Of a stretch of DNA of 7,026 nt, positions 1 to 5,137 are shown piece after piece. How positions within the stretch are numbered: position 1 is the first letter of the stretch; the number at the start of each line of letters is the position of its first letter. Below the pieces are notes generated by a model, which saw only the letters and a list, made by a program, of their open reading frames with translations, did not search any database and was not told the DNA's origin. The position numbers and the translations under genes are program-made. The DNA is from Spirochaetaceae bacterium. GTDB lineage: Bacteria; Spirochaetota; Spirochaetia; Treponematales; Breznakiellaceae. Location: assembly GCA_031265025.1 (NCBI GenBank), contig JAISDF010000099.1, positions 1 to 7,026 on the forward strand, written 5' to 3'.

Positions 1-119
1 TAGAGCCGGGAACCTACTATGTAACGGTATATTATCCCGGAGACGCCAATTATCAGTACACGGAATTTGATATTGAACTGACCATACATCCCGCCGTGCG
101 GAGGCAGACGCGGCAGTAA
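1..119 (+). CDS. C-terminal fragment of a probable secreted protein with a bacterial Ig-like domain
   Basis: Only the last 38 codons are present. The frame is read from base 3 and ends at TAA 117-119; the 5' part lies outside the window. The peptide opens EPGTYYVTVYYPGDANYQY and continues with alternating hydrophobic residues (FDIELTI). The pattern G-x-Y-x-V-T-V-x-Y-x-G-D-x-N-Y is typical of the last strands of bacterial Ig-like (Big/MBG-type) beta-sandwich repeats found in surface and secreted proteins. A short basic tail (RRQTRQ) follows. Export cannot be judged because the N-terminus is missing. A rho-independent terminator starts five bases after the stop, so this is the last gene of its transcript, and it converges on rlmN. 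Coding status is well supported by the uninterrupted frame, the family-like pattern and the terminator. The identity beyond 'Ig-like fold' is inference. Confidence 0.7.
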   Translation, partial: EPGTYYVTVYYPGDANYQYTEFDIELTIHPAVRRQTRQ

Positions 120-123
120 GCTG

Positions 124-142
124 GCGCGGCAACGCGCTTTTT
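124..142 (+). terminator. Rho-independent terminator after the Ig-like protein gene
   Basis: GCGCG (124-128) pairs perfectly with CGCGC (133-137) around a GCAA tetraloop of the stable GNRA class, followed directly by TTTTT (138-142). It starts five bases after the TAA at 117-119. On the opposite strand the same hairpin has no T-run after it, so it is directional and does not serve rlmN, whose stop is at 152-154. Confidence 0.85.
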
Positions 143-151
143 CGCGGGTTC

Positions 152-1189
152 TCATTCCGGCGAACCGAGCTGGCCGCAGGCCCCTGATACGCCCCGTCCC
201 CTGCGGTGACGGAGGGTAACCCTGAGGCCCCTTTCCTCAAGGGCCAGGGCAAAGCGTCTTACTTCATCATCAGACGGTTCTTCCAGTTCTTTTCCTTCAA
301 ATAAAAGCCCCGGTACAGGGTTCCAGGGTATGAGATTTACCACCGACTCAAGACCCCGGGCAAAGGCGGCCAGGGCCGAGGCGTCCTGTTCCCGTGTGTT
401 AAGGCCCCGCAAAAGTACCGCTTCCAGGGTAACGCGCCTTTTCATTATTTTCTGGTATTCAAGAAGGGCCTTTTTGAGTTTATCAAGGGGATTGGTTATG
501 TTGACCGGCATGAGGCGGGAACGGAGTTCGCTGTCGGCGCTGGTAATTGAGACGGCCAGTTCCAAGAGGGGGCCTTTGCGGGCCAGTTCGTCTATGCCTT
601 CGACAATGCCGCAGCTTGACAGGGTAACGCGCCGTCGTGAAAAATTAAGACCTTTGGGATGCTCTATGACCGCTATGGCCTTTCGCAGCGCGTCAAGATT
701 AAGGAGGGGCTCTCCCATGCCCATGACGACAATGTTTGAAAGGCCGTTGTCCTGATTTTTAAGGCGGAGAAACTGCTCGACGATTTCGGCGGTGCTGAGG
801 TTGCGTTTGCACCCCAGCTTTCCTGTTTTGCAGAAAACGCAGGCCATGGGACAACCCGCCTGGGTTGAGAGGCAGGCCGTTTTTCTTCCGGCCCGGTCTT
901 TGAGGAGCACAGCCTCGATTTTCGCCCCGTCATGGAGGCGTATCACCAGTTTTACTGTTCCGTCGGCGGCTTCCAGGACTTCTTGACCTTCGGTGGTGTA
1001 GACAGCCGAACAGAGGGAAAGCTCTTCCCTGAGGGAACGGGGGAGGTTCTTCATCCCGTCAAAGGACGATACTCCCCTTGCCAGCCATTCGCTTATCTGC
1101 CTTCCCCTGTAGGCGGGAATTTCCCTGCCCAGAAGAATAGGCAGCGCCTCATTGAGTTCGTCCGGGGTATAGCCGCTTAACACCGTCAT
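152..1189 (-). CDS. rlmN: Dual-specificity RNA methyltransferase RlmN (23S rRNA A2503 / tRNA A37, radical SAM)
   Basis: A radical-SAM enzyme of 345 aa that, by family knowledge, makes C2-methyladenosine at 23S A2503 and at A37 of some tRNAs, supporting decoding accuracy. Visible: the Fe-S motif CPMACVFC (C113, C117, C120); upstream C106, seven residues before the first cluster Cys as in E. coli Cys118; the SAM-binding GMGEP at 157-161; LAVSITSADSELRSRLMPVN at 211-230; NLIPWNPVPG at 285-294; and the methyl-carrying C338 in GACGQL near the C-terminus. All catalytic cysteines are present. Deviations are SITSADS where most homologues have SLHAPND-like sequence, and RGRGVSGACGQL where RGxDIxAACGQL is usual. 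The ATG is 14 bases after the TPR gene stop, and no good Shine-Dalgarno is seen (GCGGCCC precedes ATG), so translation probably depends on coupling. It is the last gene of its unit; no terminator was seen on this strand. Confidence 0.96.
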   Translation of the reverse strand: MTVLSGYTPDELNEALPILLGREIPAYRGRQISEWLARGVSSFDGMKNLPRSLREELSLCSAVYTTEGQEVLEAADGTVKLVIRLHDGAKIEAVLLKDRAGRKTACLSTQAGCPMACVFCKTGKLGCKRNLSTAEIVEQFLRLKNQDNGLSNIVVMGMGEPLLNLDALRKAIAVIEHPKGLNFSRRRVTLSSCGIVEGIDELARKGPLLELAVSITSADSELRSRLMPVNITNPLDKLKKALLEYQKIMKRRVTLEAVLLRGLNTREQDASALAAFARGLESVVNLIPWNPVPGLLFEGKELEEPSDDEVRRFALALEERGLRVTLRHRRGRGVSGACGQLGSPE

Positions 1190-1203
1190 GGGCCGCGTTC
1201 TGG

Positions 1204-2346
1204 CTATACCCTGATCCTGTCAAGGAACTCCGTCACATGACTGTTCCGTATGCCTGTTTTGAGAAAGTCCCCAAGAATTTCTATGGCCCTGTTTTTGTCG
1301 CCCTTCTTGTACCAGCAGTCCGCAAGTTCCGTATAGAGCCGGTAATTTCTTGTATCCTGCTGAATAAGCCTGGCCAGGGACTCAATGGCCTCGTCGTACT
1401 TGCTCTGGGATTTGGCTACTATGGCCAGTCCGAGAACAGCGTAGGTGTCAAATTCAATATTGAGGGCCCTGCGGTAATAGTCAACCGCCCTGTCGTCCTC
1501 GTGCATGTGGTGATACGCGTCGCCGGCCCTGGTAAGAATCACCTTGTTCCTGGGGTCCTGGTCCAGTATGCGGTTCCAGTACTCAAGGGAATGGTTCTGC
1601 TGGTTCAAGCCGCGGTAACAGTCGGCAAGGCCGAACAGGGCGTAAAAATTAAACGAATCCATGGACAGGGCCCGTTCAAAATAGGCCAGACCGTCACTGA
1701 ACGTTTTAAGTTTACGGTGGCAGTTTCCTATGGAAGTAAGCACCCGTATGTCCACTGTTCCCTGGTTGAGGACAAGCATCTTTTCCCAGTAGAAAAGGGC
1801 TTCCCGGTATTCCTTGAAATCATAGTGGAGATGACCGAGGCCTATGATGGCATAGGGATTGTTCTCTTCCATCTCAAGGACCTTGAGGTACACTTCCTTG
1901 GAATGTTTAAAATCCCTGACCTTGCGGTACGCGTCGGCGACTCTGGTAAGAACCGTGATGTTCTTGTCATCGTGAAGCAGGTACTGCTCCCATATTTCTA
2001 TGGCCTTGTGGTACTGATTCAGCGCTTTGTAGCAGTCGGCAAGACCGAAAAGCGCATAGTTGTTCCCCGGATGATGGGAGAGACAACGCCGGTAATACTC
2101 CACCGCGTCGCGGAAGGAGCCGCTTTTGCGCGCCGCGTCACCGAGACCGACCAGAGCATAATTGTTCTCCGGTTCGGTCACGAGAATTTTGGCGAAGCAA
2201 TCCATTGCATCCCGGATTTTATTTTCTTTGAGAAGCTGATATCCCCTTTTTGACAGTTCGGAGATTTCAGAAACTTCCGCGTCGGCGGATAAAACGTCGT
2301 TTTTTACTGTATCCGGGAGCTGACTTTGTAAAATTTCATCACTCAT
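1204..2346 (-). CDS. Tetratricopeptide repeat protein (ten TPRs)
   Basis: A 380-aa protein made almost entirely of TPR helical hairpins, with no signal peptide or membrane segment, so probably a cytoplasmic scaffold for protein-protein contacts. The partner is unknown. After a charged leader of about 28 residues, repeats run at roughly 29-60, 62-94, 96-129, 130-163, 164-199, 200-233, 234-268, 269-300, 301-334 and 335-366. They alternate between two types: 'YALFGLADCYKALNQ...IEIWEQYL' and 'TVLTRVADAYRKV...VYLKVLE', giving a two-repeat period. The start overlaps the end of the 114-aa TPR gene by 8 bases (ATG 2346-2344, TGA 2341-2339) and has a GAGGG ribosome-binding site about nine bases upstream, which suggests translational coupling and possibly a complex of the two products. 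It sits directly upstream of rlmN. Family call is certain; function unknown. Confidence 0.9.
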   Translation of the reverse strand: MSDEILQSQLPDTVKNDVLSADAEVSEISELSKRGYQLLKENKIRDAMDCFAKILVTEPENNYALVGLGDAARKSGSFRDAVEYYRRCLSHHPGNNYALFGLADCYKALNQYHKAIEIWEQYLLHDDKNITVLTRVADAYRKVRDFKHSKEVYLKVLEMEENNPYAIIGLGHLHYDFKEYREALFYWEKMLVLNQGTVDIRVLTSIGNCHRKLKTFSDGLAYFERALSMDSFNFYALFGLADCYRGLNQQNHSLEYWNRILDQDPRNKVILTRAGDAYHHMHEDDRAVDYYRRALNIEFDTYAVLGLAIVAKSQSKYDEAIESLARLIQQDTRNYRLYTELADCWYKKGDKNRAIEILGDFLKTGIRNSHVTEFLDRIRV

Positions 2347-2683
2347 TGCTAGATCCCTCTTCTTTCAATAATTTTTGTATTATGAACGATAACTGCGCAA
2401 TTATCGGTTCAGACTTTTTATGATCCGGGGCAATCCAGTACATCCTGAGCGCGTCAAGATTTCTGCCCCTGGACAAATAGTAATCGCCGACCCGTACAAG
2501 GCCGTCGGTATAACCGGTAGTGAGGAATACCCGTCTGGCTCCTTCAATATCGCCCGAATTAAAAAGCACATTGCCTTTGCGGTTAAGGGCAGCCTTTTGG
2601 GAACCATCCAGATCCGTTTTCCGGCCGGTTTTGACAAACATACCTTGATCGCCAAAACGTTCAAAAGCCTTTTTAACATCCAT
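2339..2683 (-). CDS. Small TPR-like protein, conserved hypothetical
   Basis: A 114-aa, probably cytoplasmic helical protein. Residues about 28-58 (QKAALNRKGNVLFNSGDIEG onward) and 59-88 (DGLVRVGDYYLSRG onward) each look like a TPR helix-turn-helix with the small-residue positions kept. The first 25 residues are charged, and the end is a hydrophobic-charged helix (IIAQLSFIIQKLLKEE). ATG 2683-2681 is preceded by AAGGT about six bases away and lies about 20 bases downstream of the start site predicted for the promoter at 2709-2738, so this is the first gene of the TPR-TPR-rlmN unit. Its end overlaps the start of the larger TPR gene by 8 bases. Function is unknown; an accessory subunit or cap for the larger TPR protein is inference from the overlap. 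Confidence 0.82.
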   Translation of the reverse strand: MDVKKAFERFGDQGMFVKTGRKTDLDGSQKAALNRKGNVLFNSGDIEGARRVFLTTGYTDGLVRVGDYYLSRGRNLDALRMYWIAPDHKKSEPIIAQLSFIIQKLLKEEGSSNE

Positions 2684-2708
2684 ATTTTGACCTTATGCCG
2701 TTTCGCTT

Positions 2709-2738
2709 ATTATACGGCGGTTTTCCCTAAAATGGCAA
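2709..2738 (-). promoter_or_regulatory. Strong sigma70-type promoter for the TPR-TPR-rlmN unit
   Basis: Read on the minus strand: TTGCCA (complement of 2733-2738; five of six match TTGACA), an 18-base spacer, then TATAAT (complement of 2709-2714; perfect). Transcription should start near 2702, leaving a leader of about 20 bases before ATG 2683. Upstream of the -35 box, 2741-2764 is almost wholly A/T in phased runs, like an UP element. The site lies in the 97-base gap after rsmD, so the TPR genes and rlmN can be expressed independently of rsmD. No terminator for rsmD is evident in this gap. Confidence 0.75.
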
Positions 2739-2780
2739 GGAATATTTGTATTTATATAATATCTCCAAAATGGTAATTAT

Positions 2781-3311
2781 TCAAGTACTTTTTTGAAAAA
2801 AATCAACTTTTGAACGTCCAAATAAGCGGGAATCTTTCAGAATGAGCTTTTCGGGGATAACAAGCTGTTCTTCGCGGGGATGATGAATGATTATGAGGCC
2901 GGTTTCAGCCATAACGGGCGAGGAAACAAGCGAGGAAAGCAGTTCATTTTTGAATTTATATGGAAAGGGCGGGTCGCAAAAAATGATGTCAAAGGGACGT
3001 TTTGCCCTTTTTACGTAGAGTTCAACGGCCATGAAGCGGCACTGTATCCTTACCGGGGAAAGGGCCGCGTTTTTAAGGAGGGTTTCCCGCTTTTGGCCGT
3101 CGCTTTCCACGGCCTCAAGCGTTTTTGCCCCCCGGGAGGCTGCTTCAAGGGCTATAATCCCCGAACCGGTAAAGAGGTCAAGAAAGGATTTTTCCGTTAA
3201 ATCGCCCAGAATGGCAAATACCGACTCCCGCATGCGGTCCATGGCGGGCCTTATGCTGCCCTTGGGGACTTCGACCAGCCTGCCCCGTAGTGTCCCGCCG
3301 GTAATTCTCAT
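2781..3311 (-). CDS. rsmD: 16S rRNA (guanine966-N2)-methyltransferase RsmD
   Basis: A 176-aa class I SAM-dependent methyltransferase. By family knowledge RsmD methylates N2 of G966 in 16S rRNA within the assembling 30S subunit. Seen: the N-terminal signature MRITGGTLRGR; RPAMDRMRESVF at 21-32 (usual form RPTxDRVREAlF); SAM-binding motif I FLDLFTGSGIIALEA at 43-57; the motif II acidic pair at 69-71 (ESD); catalytic CDPPF at 112-116; and the terminal RLFGRSKVDFF strand. Length is normal and no key residue is missing. The start is odd: the perfect Shine-Dalgarno AGGAGG (3337-3342) is 25 bases from this ATG but eight bases from an out-of-frame ATG at 3328 that opens a hexapeptide ORF, so rsmD is probably translated by reinitiation. 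No other in-frame start was found upstream. It follows the 148-aa hypothetical gene, probably on the same transcript. Confidence 0.95.
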   Translation of the reverse strand: MRITGGTLRGRLVEVPKGSIRPAMDRMRESVFAILGDLTEKSFLDLFTGSGIIALEAASRGAKTLEAVESDGQKRETLLKNAALSPVRIQCRFMAVELYVKRAKRPFDIIFCDPPFPYKFKNELLSSLVSSPVMAETGLIIIHHPREEQLVIPEKLILKDSRLFGRSKVDFFQKST

Positions 3312-3329
3312 GATACGGTAATTCTCATG
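3299..3329. repeat. 14-bp direct repeat spanning the rsmD start
   Basis: The exact sequence cggtaattctcatg occurs at 3299-3312 and 3316-3329, separated by three bases (17-base period). On the coding (minus) strand each copy reads CATGAGAATTACCG, that is the rsmD start codon and codons 2-4. Because 17 is not a multiple of three, the upstream copy is out of frame with rsmD. It looks like a small tandem duplication or slippage event at the start codon. Confidence 0.9.
3308..3328 (-). CDS. Hexapeptide leader ORF (MRITVS) overlapping the rsmD start
   Basis: ATG 3328-3326 opens six codons, MRITVS, ending at TGA 3310-3308. The stop shares bases with the rsmD start in an ATGA overlap (3311-3308), the classic arrangement for termination-reinitiation. 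This ORF, not rsmD, is correctly spaced from the consensus Shine-Dalgarno at 3337-3342. Its first four residues copy the rsmD N-terminus because it arose in the 14-bp repeat. The peptide itself probably has no function; its role would be to feed ribosomes to rsmD. Translation is inferred from the ribosome-binding site. Confidence 0.5.
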   Translation of the reverse strand: MRITVS

Positions 3330-3336
3330 GTGTACC

Positions 3337-3342
3337 CCTCCT
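3337..3342 (-). promoter_or_regulatory. Consensus Shine-Dalgarno serving the leader ORF upstream of rsmD
   Basis: AGGAGG on the minus strand (followed by GG), eight bases before the ATG at 3328 and 25 bases before the rsmD ATG at 3311. The spacing decides that ribosomes should initiate at the leader ORF rather than at rsmD itself. Confidence 0.75.
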
Positions 3343-3367
3343 GAAACCGGCCGGGTGTTTGGAACAG

Positions 3368-3814
3368 CTAGAAATCCTTGAGGAGTTCGCTGAGTTCGTC
3401 GGAACTGACCATCATGGCGTCGGCCCCCGCTTCCTCCCCCTGGCCCCTGGCGTCCCTGATATAGCCCTTCCTGTCGGCGGAAAGCCGCTGAAACGCCCTG
3501 ATTTTTTCCTGTATCACCGGAAAACGGGCGGCGGAAACGCTTCCCGAGCCGTTGAGTATATTGTAGAGAAGGGCGTCAAGCTGTTCCTCGGTATCCTCAA
3601 GATTGTGGAACTGTTCGTCCCGTTCTATGAGTTTTCCGTTTTTGAGCAGGGAGTCAAGGAGGCTTGAAAGGATGGCGTCAATAAACGCCAGATCGTCCAG
3701 GGTCTTTCCCAGGTAGATGTCAGGATCGGCGTCGAGCCTGACAAGGTCTTCAAGCATCCTGATCCTGACTTTGAGGATAAAAATATTGTCTTCAAAATTG
3801 ACGCGTTTATTCAT
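3368..3814 (-). CDS. Helical hypothetical protein upstream of rsmD
   Basis: I do not recognise a family for this 148-aa protein. It has no signal peptide or membrane segment and is predicted all-helical: charged and hydrophobic residues alternate in long amphipathic stretches at about 10-27, 38-60, 72-88 and 98-120. A short acidic/glycine linker (GQGEEAGAD, 124-132) leads to an isolated C-terminal peptide VSSDELSELLKDF (136-148) that looks like a docking motif. It lies 39 bases upstream of the leader ORF of rsmD on the same strand, so co-transcription is likely, and it is divergent from rpsF. The ATG at 3814 lacks a convincing Shine-Dalgarno (GGGGT is about 11 bases away). A poor -10-like GATAAT lies at 3841-3836 with no recognisable -35 box, so its promoter is unresolved. 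Coding status is supported by reading length and gene packing, not by homology. Confidence 0.72.
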   Translation of the reverse strand: MNKRVNFEDNIFILKVRIRMLEDLVRLDADPDIYLGKTLDDLAFIDAILSSLLDSLLKNGKLIERDEQFHNLEDTEEQLDALLYNILNGSGSVSAARFPVIQEKIRAFQRLSADRKGYIRDARGQGEEAGADAMMVSSDELSELLKDF

Positions 3815-3868
3815 GTGTGATTTTACCCCGCTCTTATTATCGGCAGAAAGCGCGGCGGGCTTAGGCCC

Positions 3869-3898
3869 TTGCCCAGATGCCCCTGTTTCCGGTAATAT
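3869..3898 (+). promoter_or_regulatory. Candidate promoter of the rpsF-ssb-rpsR operon
   Basis: TTGCCC (3869-3874), an 18-base spacer, then TAATAT (3893-3898): four of six matches at each box, with the same spacing and the same TTGCC start as the stronger promoter at 2709-2738. Transcription would begin near 3905, giving a leader of about 80 bases that contains the structured region before rpsF. Weaker alternatives (for example TATACC at 3907-3912) cannot be excluded. Confidence 0.4.
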
Positions 3899-3928
3899 AT
3901 GGCAACTATACCTCTTTGTCCCCCCAGG

Positions 3929-3981
3929 GGGGACCGGGTAAACCGCCTTCGGGCGGAAATCCTTAAGTCCGTAAGGAGGAC
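3929..3981 (+). promoter_or_regulatory. Structured rpsF leader, candidate S6:S18-binding regulatory element
   Basis: A short stem, GGGGA (3929-3933) with TCCTT (3960-3964), two of its five pairs being G-U, encloses an internal loop beginning CCG (3934-3936). Beyond the loop is a hairpin CCGCC-TTCG-GGCGG (3943-3956) with a very stable UUCG loop. The reported S6:S18 leader motif is a CCG in a bulge flanked by a stem and a hairpin, which this resembles. Just downstream the rpsF Shine-Dalgarno AGGAGG (3974-3979) can be trapped by CCTTA/TAAGG (3961-3965 with 3972-3976) or by GTCC/GGAC (3967-3970 with 3978-3981). These folds compete with each other. A further perfect palindrome, GTCCCCCC-A-GGGGGGAC (3918-3934), competes with the first stem. 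The structures are visible; regulation is inference. Confidence 0.45.
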
Positions 3982-3983
3982 CT

Positions 3984-4265
3984 ATGCGTCAGTATGAGCT
4001 GACAGTTGTTTTTCCATTGGAAGAAGACCAGCACAAGGCGGGGCGGGAGCAATTGCTCGCCGATCTCGCTGCCCAGGGGACCGAGATCGTAAAGACCGAC
4101 GAAACCGGGGACAGGGATCTCGCCTATGAGGTCAAAAAACGGAGACGGGCCAAATATGTCCTGTTTACCATCAAAGCCGATCCCGCGAAGATCGCGGCGC
4201 TTGACAAGGTTTTTAAACTTAACGCCAATCTGCTCAAATACCTTTTCGTCAATATTGAAGAATAG
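3984..4265 (+). CDS. rpsF: 30S ribosomal protein S6
   Basis: 93 aa, a normal length. S6 is a ferredoxin-like-fold protein that binds the central domain of 16S rRNA as a heterodimer with S18. Seen: the N-terminal strand MRQYELTVVFP; the conserved central segment GDRDLAYEVKKRRRAKYVLF (42-61), matching the usual G-x-R-x-L-A-Y pattern; and the closing LNANLLKYLFVNIEE. There is no glutamate-rich C-terminal extension of the E. coli kind. AGGAGG at 3974-3979 is only four bases from the ATG, slightly tight, and lies in foldable leader RNA. It is the first gene of the operon; ssb follows after nine bases, with a ribosome-binding site overlapping the rpsF stop. Confidence 0.97.
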   Translation: MRQYELTVVFPLEEDQHKAGREQLLADLAAQGTEIVKTDETGDRDLAYEVKKRRRAKYVLFTIKADPAKIAALDKVFKLNANLLKYLFVNIEE

Positions 4266-4274
4266 GAGTTTCCC

Positions 4275-4778
4275 ATGGCCGATATTAACCGCGCTCTTTT
4301 GAGCGGAAGGTTGACCCGCGACGCCGAGCTGAAGTATACCGCCGGAGGACAGGCAGTCTGTAAATTCTCCATCGCGGTAAACCGGAGGCGGAAAAACGGC
4401 GATCAATGGGTGGATGAACCGAATTTTTTTGACGTGGTTCTCTGGGGCAGGCAGGGAGAGGTTCTCAACCAGTACCTGATCAAGGGTAAAACCATTACTG
4501 TTGACGGGGAACTCAGGCAGGACCGCTGGGAGCAGGAAGGGCAAAACCGCTCGAAAATCGAAATTGTGGCGAATACTATTGTGCTGGGCGGCAGTCCGGG
4601 CGGGGGGAGCCAGGGTGCCGGAAATTCCGGCGGAAATCCCGGCGGAAGCGCCGACAGGAACGGGGACCGCTGGGGGGGTAATGCCGGCGGGAATACGTCC
4701 GGCCAGGGTCCCGCCCGTCAAGCGGAGGCCCGGGAAGTTCCCCCCGATGACGGCTTTACCGATGATATTCCGTTTTAA
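4275..4778 (+). CDS. ssb: Single-stranded DNA-binding protein SSB
   Basis: 167 aa. SSB coats single-stranded DNA as a homotetramer and recruits replication and repair proteins. The OB fold spans about 1-107: NRALLSGRLTRDAELKYTAGG at the start; aromatic DNA-stacking residues W45, F51/F52, W57 and W85 at positions comparable to E. coli W40, W54 and W88; and the closing strand KIEIVANTIVLGG. Residues 105-150 are a disordered Gly/Asn/Ser/Pro linker. The end is the acidic docking tip DDGFTDDIPF, the expected partner-binding peptide. The family is complete and ordinary. The Shine-Dalgarno AGGAG (4264-4268) overlaps the rpsF stop codon TAG (4263-4265), so translation of the two is probably coupled. 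The position between rpsF and rpsR is the standard bacterial arrangement. Confidence 0.97.
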   Translation: MADINRALLSGRLTRDAELKYTAGGQAVCKFSIAVNRRRKNGDQWVDEPNFFDVVLWGRQGEVLNQYLIKGKTITVDGELRQDRWEQEGQNRSKIEIVANTIVLGGSPGGGSQGAGNSGGNPGGSADRNGDRWGGNAGGNTSGQGPARQAEAREVPPDDGFTDDIPF

Positions 4779-4792
4779 CAAGGAGCATACTC

Positions 4793-5119
4793 ATGTCTGA
4801 TGAGAAATTTATAGAACACGAAAAAAGCAGGCCCGAACGGGGCGCAGAAATGGATGGCATGATGGGCCGGGACGGCGAAGACCGTAACGGCCGGGGCGGC
4901 AAGGGCAAGGTCTTCTTCAAAAAGAAGGTGTGCAAATTCTGCGCCCAGAAGATGAAGATCGATTATAAAGACGCCGATACCCTGCGCCGTTTTATCACCG
5001 AACGGGGTAAAATACTCCCCCGGCGCATAACCGGGACCTGCGCCAGGCATCAGCGGGCCCTGGCCCTGGCGATTAAACGCGCCAGGGTTATCGCCCTGCT
5101 GCCTTTTGTGGCTGACTAA
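4793..5119 (+). CDS. rpsR: 30S ribosomal protein S18, zinc-binding form with N-terminal extension
   Basis: 108 aa against about 75-80 for typical S18. The conserved core starts near residue 39 (KVFFKKKVCKFC) and continues with IDYKDADTLRRFITERGKILPRRITG and the terminal IKRARVIALLPF. It carries C47-x2-C50 and C83-x2-H86, the four ligands expected of the zinc-binding (C+) form of S18; zinc binding is inferred from these residues. The first 38 residues are hydrophilic, rich in Glu/Arg/Asp/Gly and probably disordered. They are supported as real by AAGGAG (4780-4785) seven bases from this ATG; the internal Met codons at 20, 23 and 24 lack comparable sites. S18 pairs with S6 on the 30S platform. 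The start is 14 bases after ssb. Confidence 0.96.
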   Translation: MSDEKFIEHEKSRPERGAEMDGMMGRDGEDRNGRGGKGKVFFKKKVCKFCAQKMKIDYKDADTLRRFITERGKILPRRITGTCARHQRALALAIKRARVIALLPFVAD

Positions 5120-5137
5120 AGGTCTTCTGTTTTTACC

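Noticed and set aside
1190..1203. Possible separate promoter or terminator between the TPR gene and rlmN
   Set aside because: Only 14 bases are available, with no hairpin, T-run or promoter boxes. Co-transcription is simpler.
1237..2253. Long open frame (338 codons) on the plus strand opposite the TPR gene
   Set aside because: It is antisense to a clear TPR gene and its Val/Gly-rich composition mirrors the TPR codons. It has no ribosome-binding site and no family resemblance.
2755..2760. Perfect TATAAT on the plus strand
   Set aside because: There is no matching -35 box and no plus-strand gene downstream before 3984. It falls inside the AT-rich stretch upstream of the minus-strand promoter.
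3918..3934. Perfect palindrome GTCCCCCCAGGGGGGAC as a bidirectional terminator
   Set aside because: No T-run follows on either strand, and it sits between a divergent promoter and rpsF, where a terminator would block the operon. It is better treated as a competing leader fold.
3963..4781. Long open frame (272 codons) on the minus strand across rpsF and ssb
   Set aside because: It is the reverse shadow of two well-supported genes; low-complexity Gly/Pro/Ala arises from the ssb linker region.
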